From: Virgibacillus sp. NKC19-16
GTDB lineage: Bacteria; Bacillota; Bacilli; Bacillales; Amphibacillaceae
Assembly (NCBI RefSeq): GCF_021560035.1
Contig: NZ_CP074373.1
Coordinates: forward strand, 1,174,001 to 1,238,000
DNA: 64,000 nt
Reading direction: 5' to 3'
Shown: positions 33,774 to 43,531 of the stretch, piece by piece
Position numbering within the stretch: the first letter of the stretch is position 1
Layout of the letters: each line of letters begins with the position of its first letter
Notes under the pieces: model-generated
What the model was told of the DNA's origin: nothing
The model's input: only the letters and a program-made list of their open reading frames with translations
The model's database searches: none
Position numbers and translations under genes: made by a program

Positions 33774-33863
33774 ATGAAGAGGGATCAGTCCTTATTACAA
33801 GTCCAGTTACACATGCTTAAATCTTTTGTAGAAATTTTTCAGAATCATAGGAAGTGGGATTAG
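33774..33863 (+). CDS. Small leader peptide upstream of sensor kinase
   Basis: 29 codons, starting MKRDQSLLQVQLHM, with AGAGG 8 bases before the ATG and a stop at 33861-33863, three bases before the kinase start. Its last codons contain the kinase ribosome site GGAAGTGGG, so the two may be translationally coupled. No family recognised; it could also be chance. Confidence 0.4.
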   Translation: MKRDQSLLQVQLHMLKSFVEIFQNHRKWD

Positions 33864-33865
33864 AG

Positions 33866-34945
33866 TTGAAATTTTTTTGGTTACGCTTTAGTGTGTTTTC
33901 CATTTTGTGGTTGCTGTTAATCTTACGAGATAGCGAAATGGTACCATTAAGCATTATTGTTTTTGCGATAGCCAGCGGAATATATTTTCTGTTATCTATT
34001 GGAAAAGTATTATTTCCGCTGTATGTAATTTTATCATCAATTATCGTTATGCATGGCTATTTTCTGTTAGATGAAATAGCGCTAACTACTTTGTTGCTGC
34101 TGTTTATTACAATGGATGCTGCCATGAAAATGAAGGGTAAATTGCTGCCAGTCTATTTAGTCATTAATCTTGTGTTTTCTTTTACGCTAACCACAATAAA
34201 GAGCGGACAAATGTTTGAACTTATAATTCTCAGTCTTTTCTTTTCCTTCTTGATACTAAAGATGAATCAAATGGTGGATGAAAGAAGCGAACAAAGGGAG
34301 ATTTATGATCAGCTTTTGGGAGAATACAGGATTTTAAAACGAATGAATCTGGCAGCAGAACAGAATGCCAGGTTGGAGGAACGTACAAAAGTTGCCAGGG
34401 ACATCCATGATTCTGTTGGGCATCGATTGACTGCGCTGATTATGAAGCTTGAGATGCTGGCGATTGAAAATAAGCATTCCGGTTATGATAAATTAAAGGA
34501 AATGGCGGAAGAAAGTCTGAACGAGACAAGGCAAGCGGTGAAAGCACTTAAAACAGAAGATAATGAAGGAATTGCGACAGTGATCCATCTGATCCGGAAA
34601 CTAGAAGCGGAAAGTAATATTCTCGTACAATTTACTATAAAGCAGGGAATCTTGTCTGTACAATTATCGAATGAGAAAAGTGTAGTACTGTATCGTGTGA
34701 TTCAGGAAGCATTAACAAACGCAATGCGACACGCACAATCAAGGGAAGTACATGTTACTATAGGGAAATCAGCAACGGAAGCTATTTCTTTTAAAATAAC
34801 AAATGCCATACATGATGAAAAGCCGTTTGTGTATGGGTTCGGTCTTACAAATATGAAAAAGCGGGTAGGGGAAGTTAATGGAAATCTTGATGTATATCAA
34901 ACAGATAAACAGTTTGTAGTCACGGGGACAATTCCAAATGCTTAA
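33866..34945 (+). CDS. lnrJ: Sensor histidine kinase, LnrJ-like
   Basis: 359 residues. Five to six membrane helices fill residues 1-130, with no large outside domain, the layout of intramembrane-sensing kinases. A short coiled coil follows, then HisKA_3 with the phospho-His in ARDIHDSVGHRLTAL, and HATPase motifs QEALTNAMRHAQ and GFGLTNMKKRV. Start TTG 33866 is preferred for GGAAGTGGG; GTG 33854 opens the frame. With the next four genes it matches the B. subtilis lnrJKLMN (yfiJ-N) linearmycin response and resistance unit. Confidence 0.82.
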   Translation: MKFFWLRFSVFSILWLLLILRDSEMVPLSIIVFAIASGIYFLLSIGKVLFPLYVILSSIIVMHGYFLLDEIALTTLLLLFITMDAAMKMKGKLLPVYLVINLVFSFTLTTIKSGQMFELIILSLFFSFLILKMNQMVDERSEQREIYDQLLGEYRILKRMNLAAEQNARLEERTKVARDIHDSVGHRLTALIMKLEMLAIENKHSGYDKLKEMAEESLNETRQAVKALKTEDNEGIATVIHLIRKLEAESNILVQFTIKQGILSVQLSNEKSVVLYRVIQEALTNAMRHAQSREVHVTIGKSATEAISFKITNAIHDEKPFVYGFGLTNMKKRVGEVNGNLDVYQTDKQFVVTGTIPNA

Positions 34946-34959
34946 GGGGTGAATTTTTT

Positions 34960-35601
34960 ATGTGGCGGGTACTGCTGGTTGAGGATCAGGCAATTGTCAG
35001 ACAAGGTCTAAAGGTAATTCTGGAACAGGATGAGAAAATTAATGTCTCTCATGAAGCAGAAAACGGGGAAGAAGCAATAGCCATTCTGGAAAAGCATATG
35101 GTCGATTTTATTATGATGGATGTGAGAATGCCGGTTATGAACGGGATTGAAGCAACAAGGAAGATTAAACAACAATGGCCGAATATTAAAATTTTGATAT
35201 TGACGACATTTAATGATGAAGAATACGCAGTAGAAGCGCTGAAGGAAGGGGCAAATGGATTTTTGCTGAAAACGTCGGAATCCAAACAATTGATTGAAGC
35301 GGTGTACAGTTGTATGAAGGGTGGTATGACCATCCATGATGAGGTAGCTGCAAAGGTGATGCCACGTCTGCTGCACCGTGCTAAAAGTGAATCAGCGAAG
35401 GATGTGCCTTTTTTACCGCGTGAATTTGCCATTACAAAACTGATCGGTGAAGGGCGGACGAATAAGGAAATAGCGAAGGAACTTCACTTATCTGTTGGTA
35501 CAGTAAAAAATCACTTAACACAAATCCTGCAGAAGACGGGCTTACGTGATCGGACACAATTGGCAATTTATGCAGTGAAACATGATATAGCTGATGGTTA
35601 A
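34960..35601 (+). CDS. lnrK: NarL-type response regulator, LnrK-like
   Basis: 213 residues. The receiver domain has DFIMMDVRMPVMNG (phospho-Asp) and the switch region ILTTFNDEEYAVEALKEGANGFLLK. A LuxR/NarL helix-turn-helix follows with GEGRTNKEIAKELHLSVGTVKNHLTQIL. It lies 14 bases after the kinase gene, and a terminator stands between it and the transporter genes, so the exporter probably has its own promoter controlled by this regulator. Confidence 0.87.
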   Translation: MWRVLLVEDQAIVRQGLKVILEQDEKINVSHEAENGEEAIAILEKHMVDFIMMDVRMPVMNGIEATRKIKQQWPNIKILILTTFNDEEYAVEALKEGANGFLLKTSESKQLIEAVYSCMKGGMTIHDEVAAKVMPRLLHRAKSESAKDVPFLPREFAITKLIGEGRTNKEIAKELHLSVGTVKNHLTQILQKTGLRDRTQLAIYAVKHDIADG

Positions 35602-35679
35602 GAGGATTCAACGTGTTGTACCTGAAAATAAAATCATTGAACAACGCGATACGACAATTAAAATGATAAAGAAAACGTG

Positions 35680-35716
35680 AAGGCTATCTCTGAAAACTTA
35701 GAGATAGCCTTTGTTT
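35680..35716 (+). terminator. Terminator after response regulator gene
   Basis: AAGGCTATCTCT and AGAGATAGCCTT form a perfect 12-bp stem followed by TGTTTT. Confidence 0.85.
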
Positions 35717-35729
35717 TATATTTAAAAAA

Positions 35730-35741
35730 TGACTTCAGTCA
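35730..35741. promoter_or_regulatory. Candidate response-regulator operator
   Basis: TGACTTCAGTCA is a TGACT-N2-AGTCA palindrome, and TTCAGTGACTTC follows at 35758. Both lie in the short gap before the exporter genes. NarL-family regulators often bind such sites; a link to LnrK is inferred. Confidence 0.4.
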
Positions 35742-35827
35742 CATGAAAAAGGAATGATTCAGTGACTTCGGGCAATATGATCAATATAACTGATGATGTA
35801 AACTAATAATTACAGGAGGTGAGCGCA

Positions 35828-36766
35828 ATGATTGAATTGGTGGATCTTACAAATAGATTCAAACAAAAGGAAGCAGTCAAAAATCTGAATATGTTTATTG
35901 AAAAAGGAGAAATTGTTGGTTTGCTTGGACCAAATGGTGCTGGGAAATCAACAGCTATTTCGATGATGTCATCCTTGGTTGAACCAACTAATGGGGACGT
36001 CCGATTTAACAACAAAAGCATTTTGAAAAATCCTGCGCCATTACGAAAAGTTGTTGGAATGGTGCCACAGGAAATTGCGTTATATACCGATTTAACAGCG
36101 GAAGAAAATCTGCAGTTTTTCGGAAGGATATATCGGTTAAAAGGAGCTGCTTTGAAACGGAAAATAGATGAGGTTTTGGAACTGATTGGGTTAACCGAGC
36201 GGCGAAAGGAAGTAGTTAGTAAATTTTCCGGCGGGATGAAACGTCGTTTGAATATTGGTGTCGCCATGCTGCATGATCCGCAATTAATGATTATGGATGA
36301 ACCGGCGGTCGGGATCGATCCGCAATCACGAAATTATATTCTGGAAACTGTAAAACGTTTGAATATGGAAAGACGAATGACAGTTCTTTACACGAGTCAC
36401 TACATGGAAGAGGTGGAATATCTGTGTGATCGGATTTATATCCTGGATCATGGAAATTTGATCGCAGCCGGAACAAAAGAGGAAATTAAACAAATTCTTT
36501 CCGCGGAAAAAGCAATTTCCATCAAAACAAATCGGTTGAATGACAGCTTTATAAATAAGTTAGAAGAAAGTCCAACAGTTAATAGGGTGCTCAGAGAAGA
36601 AAATGAAGGAGCAGTAACCATCATGGTGCCTAAAGAAATAAATATGTTCCCGAGATTAATTAAGTTGGCAGAAGAAGCCGAACTTGAGCTTCGTTCAATT
36701 GATGTGAAAACACCTACGCTTGAAGATGTTTTTCTCCATCTCACTGGGCGAGCACTTAGGGATTAG
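35828..36766 (+). CDS. lnrL: ABC exporter ATPase, LnrL-like
   Basis: 312 residues. Walker A GPNGAGKST, signature FSGGMKRRLNIG, Walker B LMIMDEPAVGID and a switch His in LYTSHYMEEVE are all intact. The C-terminal 90 residues are the extra domain usual in drug and bacteriocin exporter ATPases (DrrA/CcmA group). AGGAGGTGA lies 6 bases before ATG 35828. It works with the two permeases that follow to pump out a membrane-active compound, linearmycin-type polyenes if the assignment holds. Confidence 0.88.
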   Translation: MIELVDLTNRFKQKEAVKNLNMFIEKGEIVGLLGPNGAGKSTAISMMSSLVEPTNGDVRFNNKSILKNPAPLRKVVGMVPQEIALYTDLTAEENLQFFGRIYRLKGAALKRKIDEVLELIGLTERRKEVVSKFSGGMKRRLNIGVAMLHDPQLMIMDEPAVGIDPQSRNYILETVKRLNMERRMTVLYTSHYMEEVEYLCDRIYILDHGNLIAAGTKEEIKQILSAEKAISIKTNRLNDSFINKLEESPTVNRVLREENEGAVTIMVPKEINMFPRLIKLAEEAELELRSIDVKTPTLEDVFLHLTGRALRD

Positions 36767-36779
36767 GGGTGAAATCTAA

Positions 36780-38045
36780 ATGATCTGGCAAATCGTAAAA
36801 AAACAAGTGCTGCTATTGCTTAGGAATCCTGTACAATTGTTATTGCTGGTTGGGCTTCCCATCATACTGATAGCCATACTTGGGACTGCGCTCGGTGGCA
36901 TGATGAGTGGTGAAAGTCCGGAAATTAATGTGAAACTTGCAGTGATTGAGCATGAGGACGAAGAAGAGCAAGTTGATCGTTTCGTGGAATCAATAGAAGA
37001 TGAATTACCCCCTGAATCAGTTGAAGAGATTGGAGCAAATATCGACGGATTGATGCCTATACGCATATTAAAAGAGGATGTTCTTAGAAGTGAGGCTTTG
37101 GAGGAGATGGTTGATTTTCATGAGGCTGATCCTTCAGAACTGGCTGAATTAGTAGATGATAACACCTATACTGCTATTATCGAAATTCCGGAAAATTTCA
37201 CATATGACATGCTGGCATATATGGTGCTTGATGAACCGACGCAGCCTGAATTACAGGTTTCACAAAATGAAGAACATCAAATTGGAACTTCTATCGTAAA
37301 TGATATTTTGCAGCAATACCAGGAACAACTCACATTAGGAACGTTTTTAAGCAAAAATGGAATTGACGAACGTGCAATTGCACTGGATGAAGACATGTTT
37401 GTAGGTGAAATAACGCCAATTAATCAAGGTAATCCTGTAACGTCAAAAGGGTACTATGCTGTCGGGATGGCGGCGATGAATGTGCTGTTCATTGCTTCTA
37501 CCATTGGCTCGATCGCATTCCTTGAAAAGAAACTTCATGTGTTTGATCGTATCATCCTGGGAAATGTCTCGCGTTGGGTTTATTTTGTCGGTGTTTTACT
37601 GTCAGCTATGGTTATTGGGTTTCTCCATCTATTAATTGTTTACGGTTTTGCTTGGCTAGTTTTTGGAGTAACGTGGCCTGATCTTCTGGCGTTTTTCACT
37701 GTCACATTGGCTTTTGCCACTGCAGTTGGTGGTATAGCCGTGTTGCTGACAGCGATAAGCTACCGGTTTAATTCGGAATTGATAACAAATTTTTTCTCTG
37801 GAATCATTGTAACAATTATGGCCTTTTTAGGTGGGAGCTTCTTCCCAATCGGGGATTCATCTGTGTTTTTGCGGACCATTGGAAATCTCACCCCAAATGG
37901 AGCAGGAATGTCAGCATACTTAACGATTTTACGAGGTGATGGTATGTCGGAAATTTGGAACCATATCTTATTTCTGGTTATTTTTGCAATGGTGGCCATT
38001 ATTCTCGCAGCGTTAAGTTTTCCGAAAAGGGGGTCGTCAGCATGA
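36780..38045 (+). CDS. lnrM: ABC-2 permease, LnrM-like
   Basis: 421 residues. One N-terminal helix (VQLLLLVGLPIILIAIL), an outside domain of about 190 acidic residues, then five or six C-terminal helices with FSGIIVTIMAFLGGSFFPIG, the ABC-2 core. This matches the ABC2_membrane_3 layout of LnrM/LnrN. It starts 13 bases after the ATPase gene and its stop overlaps the next start (ATGA). Confidence 0.85.
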   Translation: MIWQIVKKQVLLLLRNPVQLLLLVGLPIILIAILGTALGGMMSGESPEINVKLAVIEHEDEEEQVDRFVESIEDELPPESVEEIGANIDGLMPIRILKEDVLRSEALEEMVDFHEADPSELAELVDDNTYTAIIEIPENFTYDMLAYMVLDEPTQPELQVSQNEEHQIGTSIVNDILQQYQEQLTLGTFLSKNGIDERAIALDEDMFVGEITPINQGNPVTSKGYYAVGMAAMNVLFIASTIGSIAFLEKKLHVFDRIILGNVSRWVYFVGVLLSAMVIGFLHLLIVYGFAWLVFGVTWPDLLAFFTVTLAFATAVGGIAVLLTAISYRFNSELITNFFSGIIVTIMAFLGGSFFPIGDSSVFLRTIGNLTPNGAGMSAYLTILRGDGMSEIWNHILFLVIFAMVAIILAALSFPKRGSSA

Positions 38046-39163
38046 TTGGAATTTTACTTTCAAAATTAAAACTGTTTATCCGCAACCCTTTTGTTTTTTC
38101 TATTTTTACAGTAATGTCCATTGGATTTGCCCTTATTATCGGTGGATCTGGAGGGGTGACAACCATCAGCGTTCCTGTGTTTGCAGAGGACGAGGGGGTA
38201 AGCGCTTCTTCCATCGGAGAGGCTTTGGATGAAACAGATGCTTTTACGTTTAATTGGATGACTGAAGACGAATTGGTGGAAGAGGTTTCGAATGGAAGGG
38301 CAGAGCTTGGCGTGATTCTTCAAAAGAATAATTTTCAAATAATTGTAGGTGTCGACTCACCGAATACCGATATGGTTGAACAAACGATTCGGGGAGCGTA
38401 TGAGAAGGAACAGCAACAGGAACAAATTCTGGAAGCAGCGGATGCCCTATCCTCGAATGAAGCGGATAGCGAAAATGCATTGGAAGAATTAGAATCATCC
38501 ATGGAATCTCCGGTTTTTTCTATTCAGTCAAGCAATTTTAGCAGTGCTGAGACGCCAACGAATAAAAATACATTCCATCGATTGTTTGGCTTTACACTAT
38601 TCTTCGTGATCTACACGATTGGTTATAATGTATTGCCGATTTTAACAGATAAACAAGATGGGATCTGGGATCGGATGATCTTATCATCTTTAAGAAAATG
38701 GGAAATGTATGCAGCTAATTTAGTTTACAGTTTTTTTGAAGGCTATTTGCAGGTACTAATTATTTTTCTCATTTTCCGTTATTGGGTCGGCGTTGAGTTT
38801 AACGACAGATTTGCAGAAACCCTGCTTCTTCTGATTCCATATGTGTTTGCGATTGTTGCCCTGTCCATTTTGATAACGGCTATTGTTAAAAATGTACAGC
38901 AACTCAATGCAGTATTACCCATTATTGCGGTAAGTATGGCGATGATTAGTGGTGCTTTTTGGCCGATTGAAATTGTGGAATCAGAATTTCTACTTGCTTT
39001 GTCCAAATTGAATCCGCTGACCTATGGCATGGAAGTCCTTAATGGTATTGCAGTATACGGCTATTCGCTGGAAGAACTTCTTTATCCAATTAGTATACTG
39101 CTATTAATGGGTGTTGTCTTTATGGGCATTGGGATTCATTTAATGGAAAGAAGACATATCTGA
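38042..39163 (+). CDS. lnrN: ABC-2 permease, LnrN-like
   Basis: 373 residues with the same layout as its neighbour: first helix VFSIFTVMSIGFALIIGGS, an outside domain, then C-terminal helices with VLPIIAVSMAMISGAFWPIE. ATG 38042 overlaps the previous stop by four bases, so the two are translationally coupled and probably form a heterodimer. The frame is open further upstream inside lnrM, which is not the start. Confidence 0.85.
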   Translation: MIGILLSKLKLFIRNPFVFSIFTVMSIGFALIIGGSGGVTTISVPVFAEDEGVSASSIGEALDETDAFTFNWMTEDELVEEVSNGRAELGVILQKNNFQIIVGVDSPNTDMVEQTIRGAYEKEQQQEQILEAADALSSNEADSENALEELESSMESPVFSIQSSNFSSAETPTNKNTFHRLFGFTLFFVIYTIGYNVLPILTDKQDGIWDRMILSSLRKWEMYAANLVYSFFEGYLQVLIIFLIFRYWVGVEFNDRFAETLLLLIPYVFAIVALSILITAIVKNVQQLNAVLPIIAVSMAMISGAFWPIEIVESEFLLALSKLNPLTYGMEVLNGIAVYGYSLEELLYPISILLLMGVVFMGIGIHLMERRHI

Positions 39164-39170
39164 AAAAAGA

Positions 39171-39196
39171 AAAACTCTCCGTTTCGGGGAGTTTTT
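39171..39196 (+). terminator. Terminator of the exporter operon
   Basis: AAAACTCTCC and GGGGAGTTTTT pair with a 5-nt loop. Confidence 0.85.
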
Positions 39197-39386
39197 GCTC
39201 TGCTTGTATCTGTCAGAAAACATAGTTCTTCATTGAAAAAAACACAAAAGCAGTGATCTAATTTACAAAGAATCTTTAATCAGCACATAAACTTCAATGT
39301 AAAGAAATACCATCACAAACACGGTTCCATCATCTATATTTTCTAGTATAATAGAATAAGAGTTTTTTTGGAGAGGGGGGGCCAAT

Positions 39387-40343
39387 GTGAAGAAGAAACG
39401 ATGGATAAAAATTGGAATAGGACTTCTTAGTTTTTTATTAGTTATAGATATTATTGCAAGCTTTTATTTTTATAATTTAGCAATTGAACGTAATGTAAAG
39501 GATTTCCTCGTAGGAAATTCAGATTTAGATGTTTCTGCAGAAGCGATGGATGTTTTCACAGAGGGTGGTTGGCGTGAATGGAATCAAAATCAGGATTTCG
39601 AACAAATCGAGATGACATCTTTTGATGGCTTAAACCTCCAAGGGTATTTTTTAGAAGCCGAAGAGCCCACAGATAAAACGGTTGTATTAGCACATGGGTA
39701 TCTCGGAGGCGCAAGTGATATGGGCTTGTATGGTCAGTACTATTATGAAGAACTGGGCTATAATGTGTTTACAGCAGATTTGCGTGGCCATGGAGATAGT
39801 GAAGGGGATTATATCGGCTTTGGCTGGCATGATCGTCTGGACTATGCGGATTGGATAGATTTGATAATAGAAAAACAGGGTCCAGATACGGAGATAGTAT
39901 TACACGGGGTATCAATGGGAGCTGCAACGGTGTTAATGGCAAGCGGGGAAGATTTACCTGATAATGTAAAAGCAATTGTTGCAGATAGCCCTTATTCGAG
40001 CGTGTATGATTTATTTGAATATCAACTGGATCGCATGTTTCATCTACCGGCCTTCCCTGTGTTACCAAGTACAAGCCTTGTAACAAATATGCGTGCAGGA
40101 TATACCCTGACAGAAGCTTCAGCACTCGATCAGGTGCAGAAGACAGATATCCCAATCTTATATATTCACGGTAATGCGGACACATTTGTGCCAACTGCGA
40201 TGACGCAGGAATTGTATGAAAACACGAATAGTGAAGCAGATCTAATCACATTTAACGGAGCCGGTCACGGAGAGGCTTTTGTCACACAAAAAGATAGATA
40301 TGTGGAGAAAATGGAAGAATTTTTGGCCAAATATATGGAATAA
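39387..40343 (+). CDS. Membrane-anchored alpha/beta hydrolase, copy 2
   Basis: 318 residues. An N-terminal helix (IGIGLLSFLLVIDIIASFYF) is followed by the hydrolase domain with VLAHGYLGGASD, DLRGHGDSEGDYIGFGWHD, nucleophile HGVSMGAATVLMASGED, acid GNADTFVPTA and His in GAGHGEAF. It is the paralogue of 27747-28694 over its whole length, including the segment MRAGYTLTEASALDQV. GTG start after GAGAGGGGGG. The substrate is unknown; relatives include Bacillus YqkD. Confidence 0.85.
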   Translation: MKKKRWIKIGIGLLSFLLVIDIIASFYFYNLAIERNVKDFLVGNSDLDVSAEAMDVFTEGGWREWNQNQDFEQIEMTSFDGLNLQGYFLEAEEPTDKTVVLAHGYLGGASDMGLYGQYYYEELGYNVFTADLRGHGDSEGDYIGFGWHDRLDYADWIDLIIEKQGPDTEIVLHGVSMGAATVLMASGEDLPDNVKAIVADSPYSSVYDLFEYQLDRMFHLPAFPVLPSTSLVTNMRAGYTLTEASALDQVQKTDIPILYIHGNADTFVPTAMTQELYENTNSEADLITFNGAGHGEAFVTQKDRYVEKMEEFLAKYME

Positions 40344-40347
40344 TAAT

Positions 40348-40378
40348 GAGGGTTTTCTGCCAAGGGCAGGAAGCCCTC
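40348..40378 (+). terminator. Hairpin after hydrolase copy 2
   Basis: GAGGGTTTTCTGCC and GGCAGGAAGCCCTC pair over 14 bp (G-T pairs included) with a 3-nt loop, but no T run follows. The gap to 40579 shows nothing else clear. Confidence 0.55.
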
Positions 40379-40558
40379 CCTTGAAGAAAGATGTTTAGGA
40401 TATGTTAAGATTAAAGATAAACAAGGATAATAATTGCTAAACTTATCCTAACATGATATTTTTTATGGGAATAGGTTTTGTTTATTGGCCTTGTATATTT
40501 TAAGATAAAGGCACTACTTATCAAGCAGTAGATAGTAAAAATGAATGGATTAAATTAA

Positions 40559-41728
<1,170 letters not shown>

Positions 41729-41749
41729 AAAGTAAGGGAAGTGTCTTGA

Positions 41750-42889
41750 TTGAAAATTGCTATAATAACGGAGACTTTCCTGCCATCTACGGATGGAGTG
41801 GTTACACGACTAACAGCAAGTATACGTTACTTAATGAAAGAAGGGCATGACGTCCGTATTATTGCGCCGGATCTGGGCGTTTATGAATTTGAAGGGGCAA
41901 AAATTGACGGTGTGCCGGCGCGCACCCTTCCTTTTTATCGTTCCAAGCAATTTGCACTTCCAAATAGCGTAGTGAAAAAGCTGCTGAAGGAATATGATCC
42001 AGATATCGTTCATGTCGTTAATCCAGCTATTTTGGGTCTTTCTGGTGTTTATTATGCAGAAAAGTTAGGATATCCAATGGTAGCTTCCTATCATACGAAT
42101 GTAGCTAAATATTTGGATTACTACCATCTTTCCATTTTCAAAGGATTAATTTGGTGGTATTTTCGAAAACTCCATAATAAGGCAGCGTTAAATCTCTCAA
42201 CATCCCAAACGGTACAAAAGGAGCTGACGAAGCGAGGTTTTCATAATGTGCATGTTTGGAAACGCGGTGTCGATACGGATTTATTTACACCGGATCAGTA
42301 TGACACCAAAATGCGTGATCGATTGACTGACGGGTATCCGGAGAAAAAGTTGCTGCTTTTTGTTGGTCGACTTGCTCCGGAAAAAGAAATTGAAAAGATT
42401 AAATCTGTATTAGAGGAATCGGATGAGTTTGTTCTTGCTATCATAGGGGACGGACCTCATCGCTTGGCACTTGAAAAGCATTTTAGTGGAACGAATACTG
42501 TCTTCACCGGTTATATGCACGGAGAGCAGCTTGCTAAGGCATACGCGTCTTCCGATGTCTTCGTTTTCCCGTCAACTACAGAAACGCTTGGTCTAGTTAT
42601 TATGGAGGCAATGGCTTCCGGTCTTCCGCTGGTTGCTGCTAAAAGTGGGCCGACTTGCGAACAAATAGAGGATAATTATAATGGCTTGCTGTACGATCCT
42701 GAAAATCCGGAAGACTTTACAGCCACTGTAAGACGGTTTGAAGATGAAACTTTACGAAAGCGTTTGGCTCAATCAGCACATAAAGACGTTTTGGATATGG
42801 GCTGGGAAGGACAATCTGAACAATTGCTTCATTTTTATGAAGAAGTAACGGGTTTAGAAGGAAATAATGAAAAGGCAAAATTAACATAA
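41750..42889 (+). CDS. sqdX: GT4 glycosyltransferase, SqdX/SQD2-like
   Basis: 379 residues. The N-terminal lobe has TETFLPSTDGVVTRL and MVASYHTNVAKYLDYYHLS; LHNKAALNLSTSQTVQKEL and VWKRGVDTDLFTP parallel plant SQD2. The C-terminal lobe has LLFVGRLAPEKEI and the EX7E-type FPSTTETLGLVIMEAMASGLPLVAA. In sulfolipid synthesis this enzyme moves sulfoquinovose to diacylglycerol at the membrane. The place after sqdB supports that; other GT4 diacylglycerol glycosyltransferases are the alternative. TTG start. Confidence 0.85.
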   Translation: MKIAIITETFLPSTDGVVTRLTASIRYLMKEGHDVRIIAPDLGVYEFEGAKIDGVPARTLPFYRSKQFALPNSVVKKLLKEYDPDIVHVVNPAILGLSGVYYAEKLGYPMVASYHTNVAKYLDYYHLSIFKGLIWWYFRKLHNKAALNLSTSQTVQKELTKRGFHNVHVWKRGVDTDLFTPDQYDTKMRDRLTDGYPEKKLLLFVGRLAPEKEIEKIKSVLEESDEFVLAIIGDGPHRLALEKHFSGTNTVFTGYMHGEQLAKAYASSDVFVFPSTTETLGLVIMEAMASGLPLVAAKSGPTCEQIEDNYNGLLYDPENPEDFTATVRRFEDETLRKRLAQSAHKDVLDMGWEGQSEQLLHFYEEVTGLEGNNEKAKLT

Positions 42890-42934
42890 TTACTTGTTGC
42901 CGTGTGGATAATTTTGGTCAAACAGAGGGGTTTC

Positions 42935-43378
42935 ATGAGACAGCATAAAAGGAAAAAAGGGCCATTTCAATTTTTGCAGTTTAGTGTAATAGGTGTTGCA
43001 AATGCAGCCATTGATATTGGGACATTAAATCTATTATTACTATTATTCCACACGGAAGGCAGCAGCATGCTTGTATTGTATAATACAATAGCTTATACGT
43101 TGTCTGTAGCAAACAGCTATTTTTGGAATGCCAGCATTACGTTTCGGAATTCAGCTGAGGGAAGCAAACGTCAGCGAATTACATTTATTATTCAAGCCAT
43201 CGTTAGTCTTGGTGTAAATAACCTTGTGTTCTTAGGGGTTAATTCCTTACTTGTGGCCTTAGGCGTGCCTGGTTGGCTGCGCTATAATGTGGCGAAGGGT
43301 ATAGCTATGTTTCTTTCATTCTGTTCAAGTTTTTTTATGATTAAATATTTTGTGTTTAAAAAGACAAAAAAAGAATAG
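42935..43378 (+). CDS. GtrA family membrane protein
   Basis: 147 residues with four membrane helices and the GtrA pattern FLQFSVIGVANAAIDIGTLNLLL, YTLSVANSYFWNASITF and IAMFLSFCSSFFMIKYFVF. GtrA-like proteins are thought to help move polyprenyl-linked sugars across the membrane. Here the place behind sqdB-sqdX hints at a role in sulfolipid or related glycolipid export, but this is inference. AGAGGGG supports ATG 42935; the GTG at 42902 opens the frame. Confidence 0.82.
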   Translation: MRQHKRKKGPFQFLQFSVIGVANAAIDIGTLNLLLLLFHTEGSSMLVLYNTIAYTLSVANSYFWNASITFRNSAEGSKRQRITFIIQAIVSLGVNNLVFLGVNSLLVALGVPGWLRYNVAKGIAMFLSFCSSFFMIKYFVFKKTKKE

Positions 43379-43385
43379 GTAAAAT

Positions 43386-43420
43386 AAAAACCAATCCTAC
43401 ATCTAGGATTTTGGTTTTTT
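43386..43420 (+). terminator. Terminator of the sulfolipid operon
   Basis: AAAACCAATCCTA and TAGGATTTTGGTTTTTT form a long stem with one bulge and a T run. Confidence 0.88.
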
Positions 43421-43430
43421 ATACATTATT

Positions 43431-43493
43431 TTGCATAAATATAAATATTTTTTCATAAATATACTTGCATAACTATACGTGAAGTCTTATAAT
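43431..43493 (+). promoter_or_regulatory. arg operon promoter with three ARG-box-like sites
   Basis: TTGCAT at 43465-43470 and TATAAT at 43488-43493 are 17 bases apart. TTGCATAAATATAAAT (43431), TTTCATAAATATACTT (43451) and TTGCATAACTATACGT (43465) resemble ArgR/AhrC half-palindromes (TGAAT..ATTCA type) and cover the -35 box, fitting arginine repression. Confidence 0.75.
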
Positions 43494-43531
43494 AATTATT
43501 AATTTAGAAATGACATGAAAGGAAGATAGCA

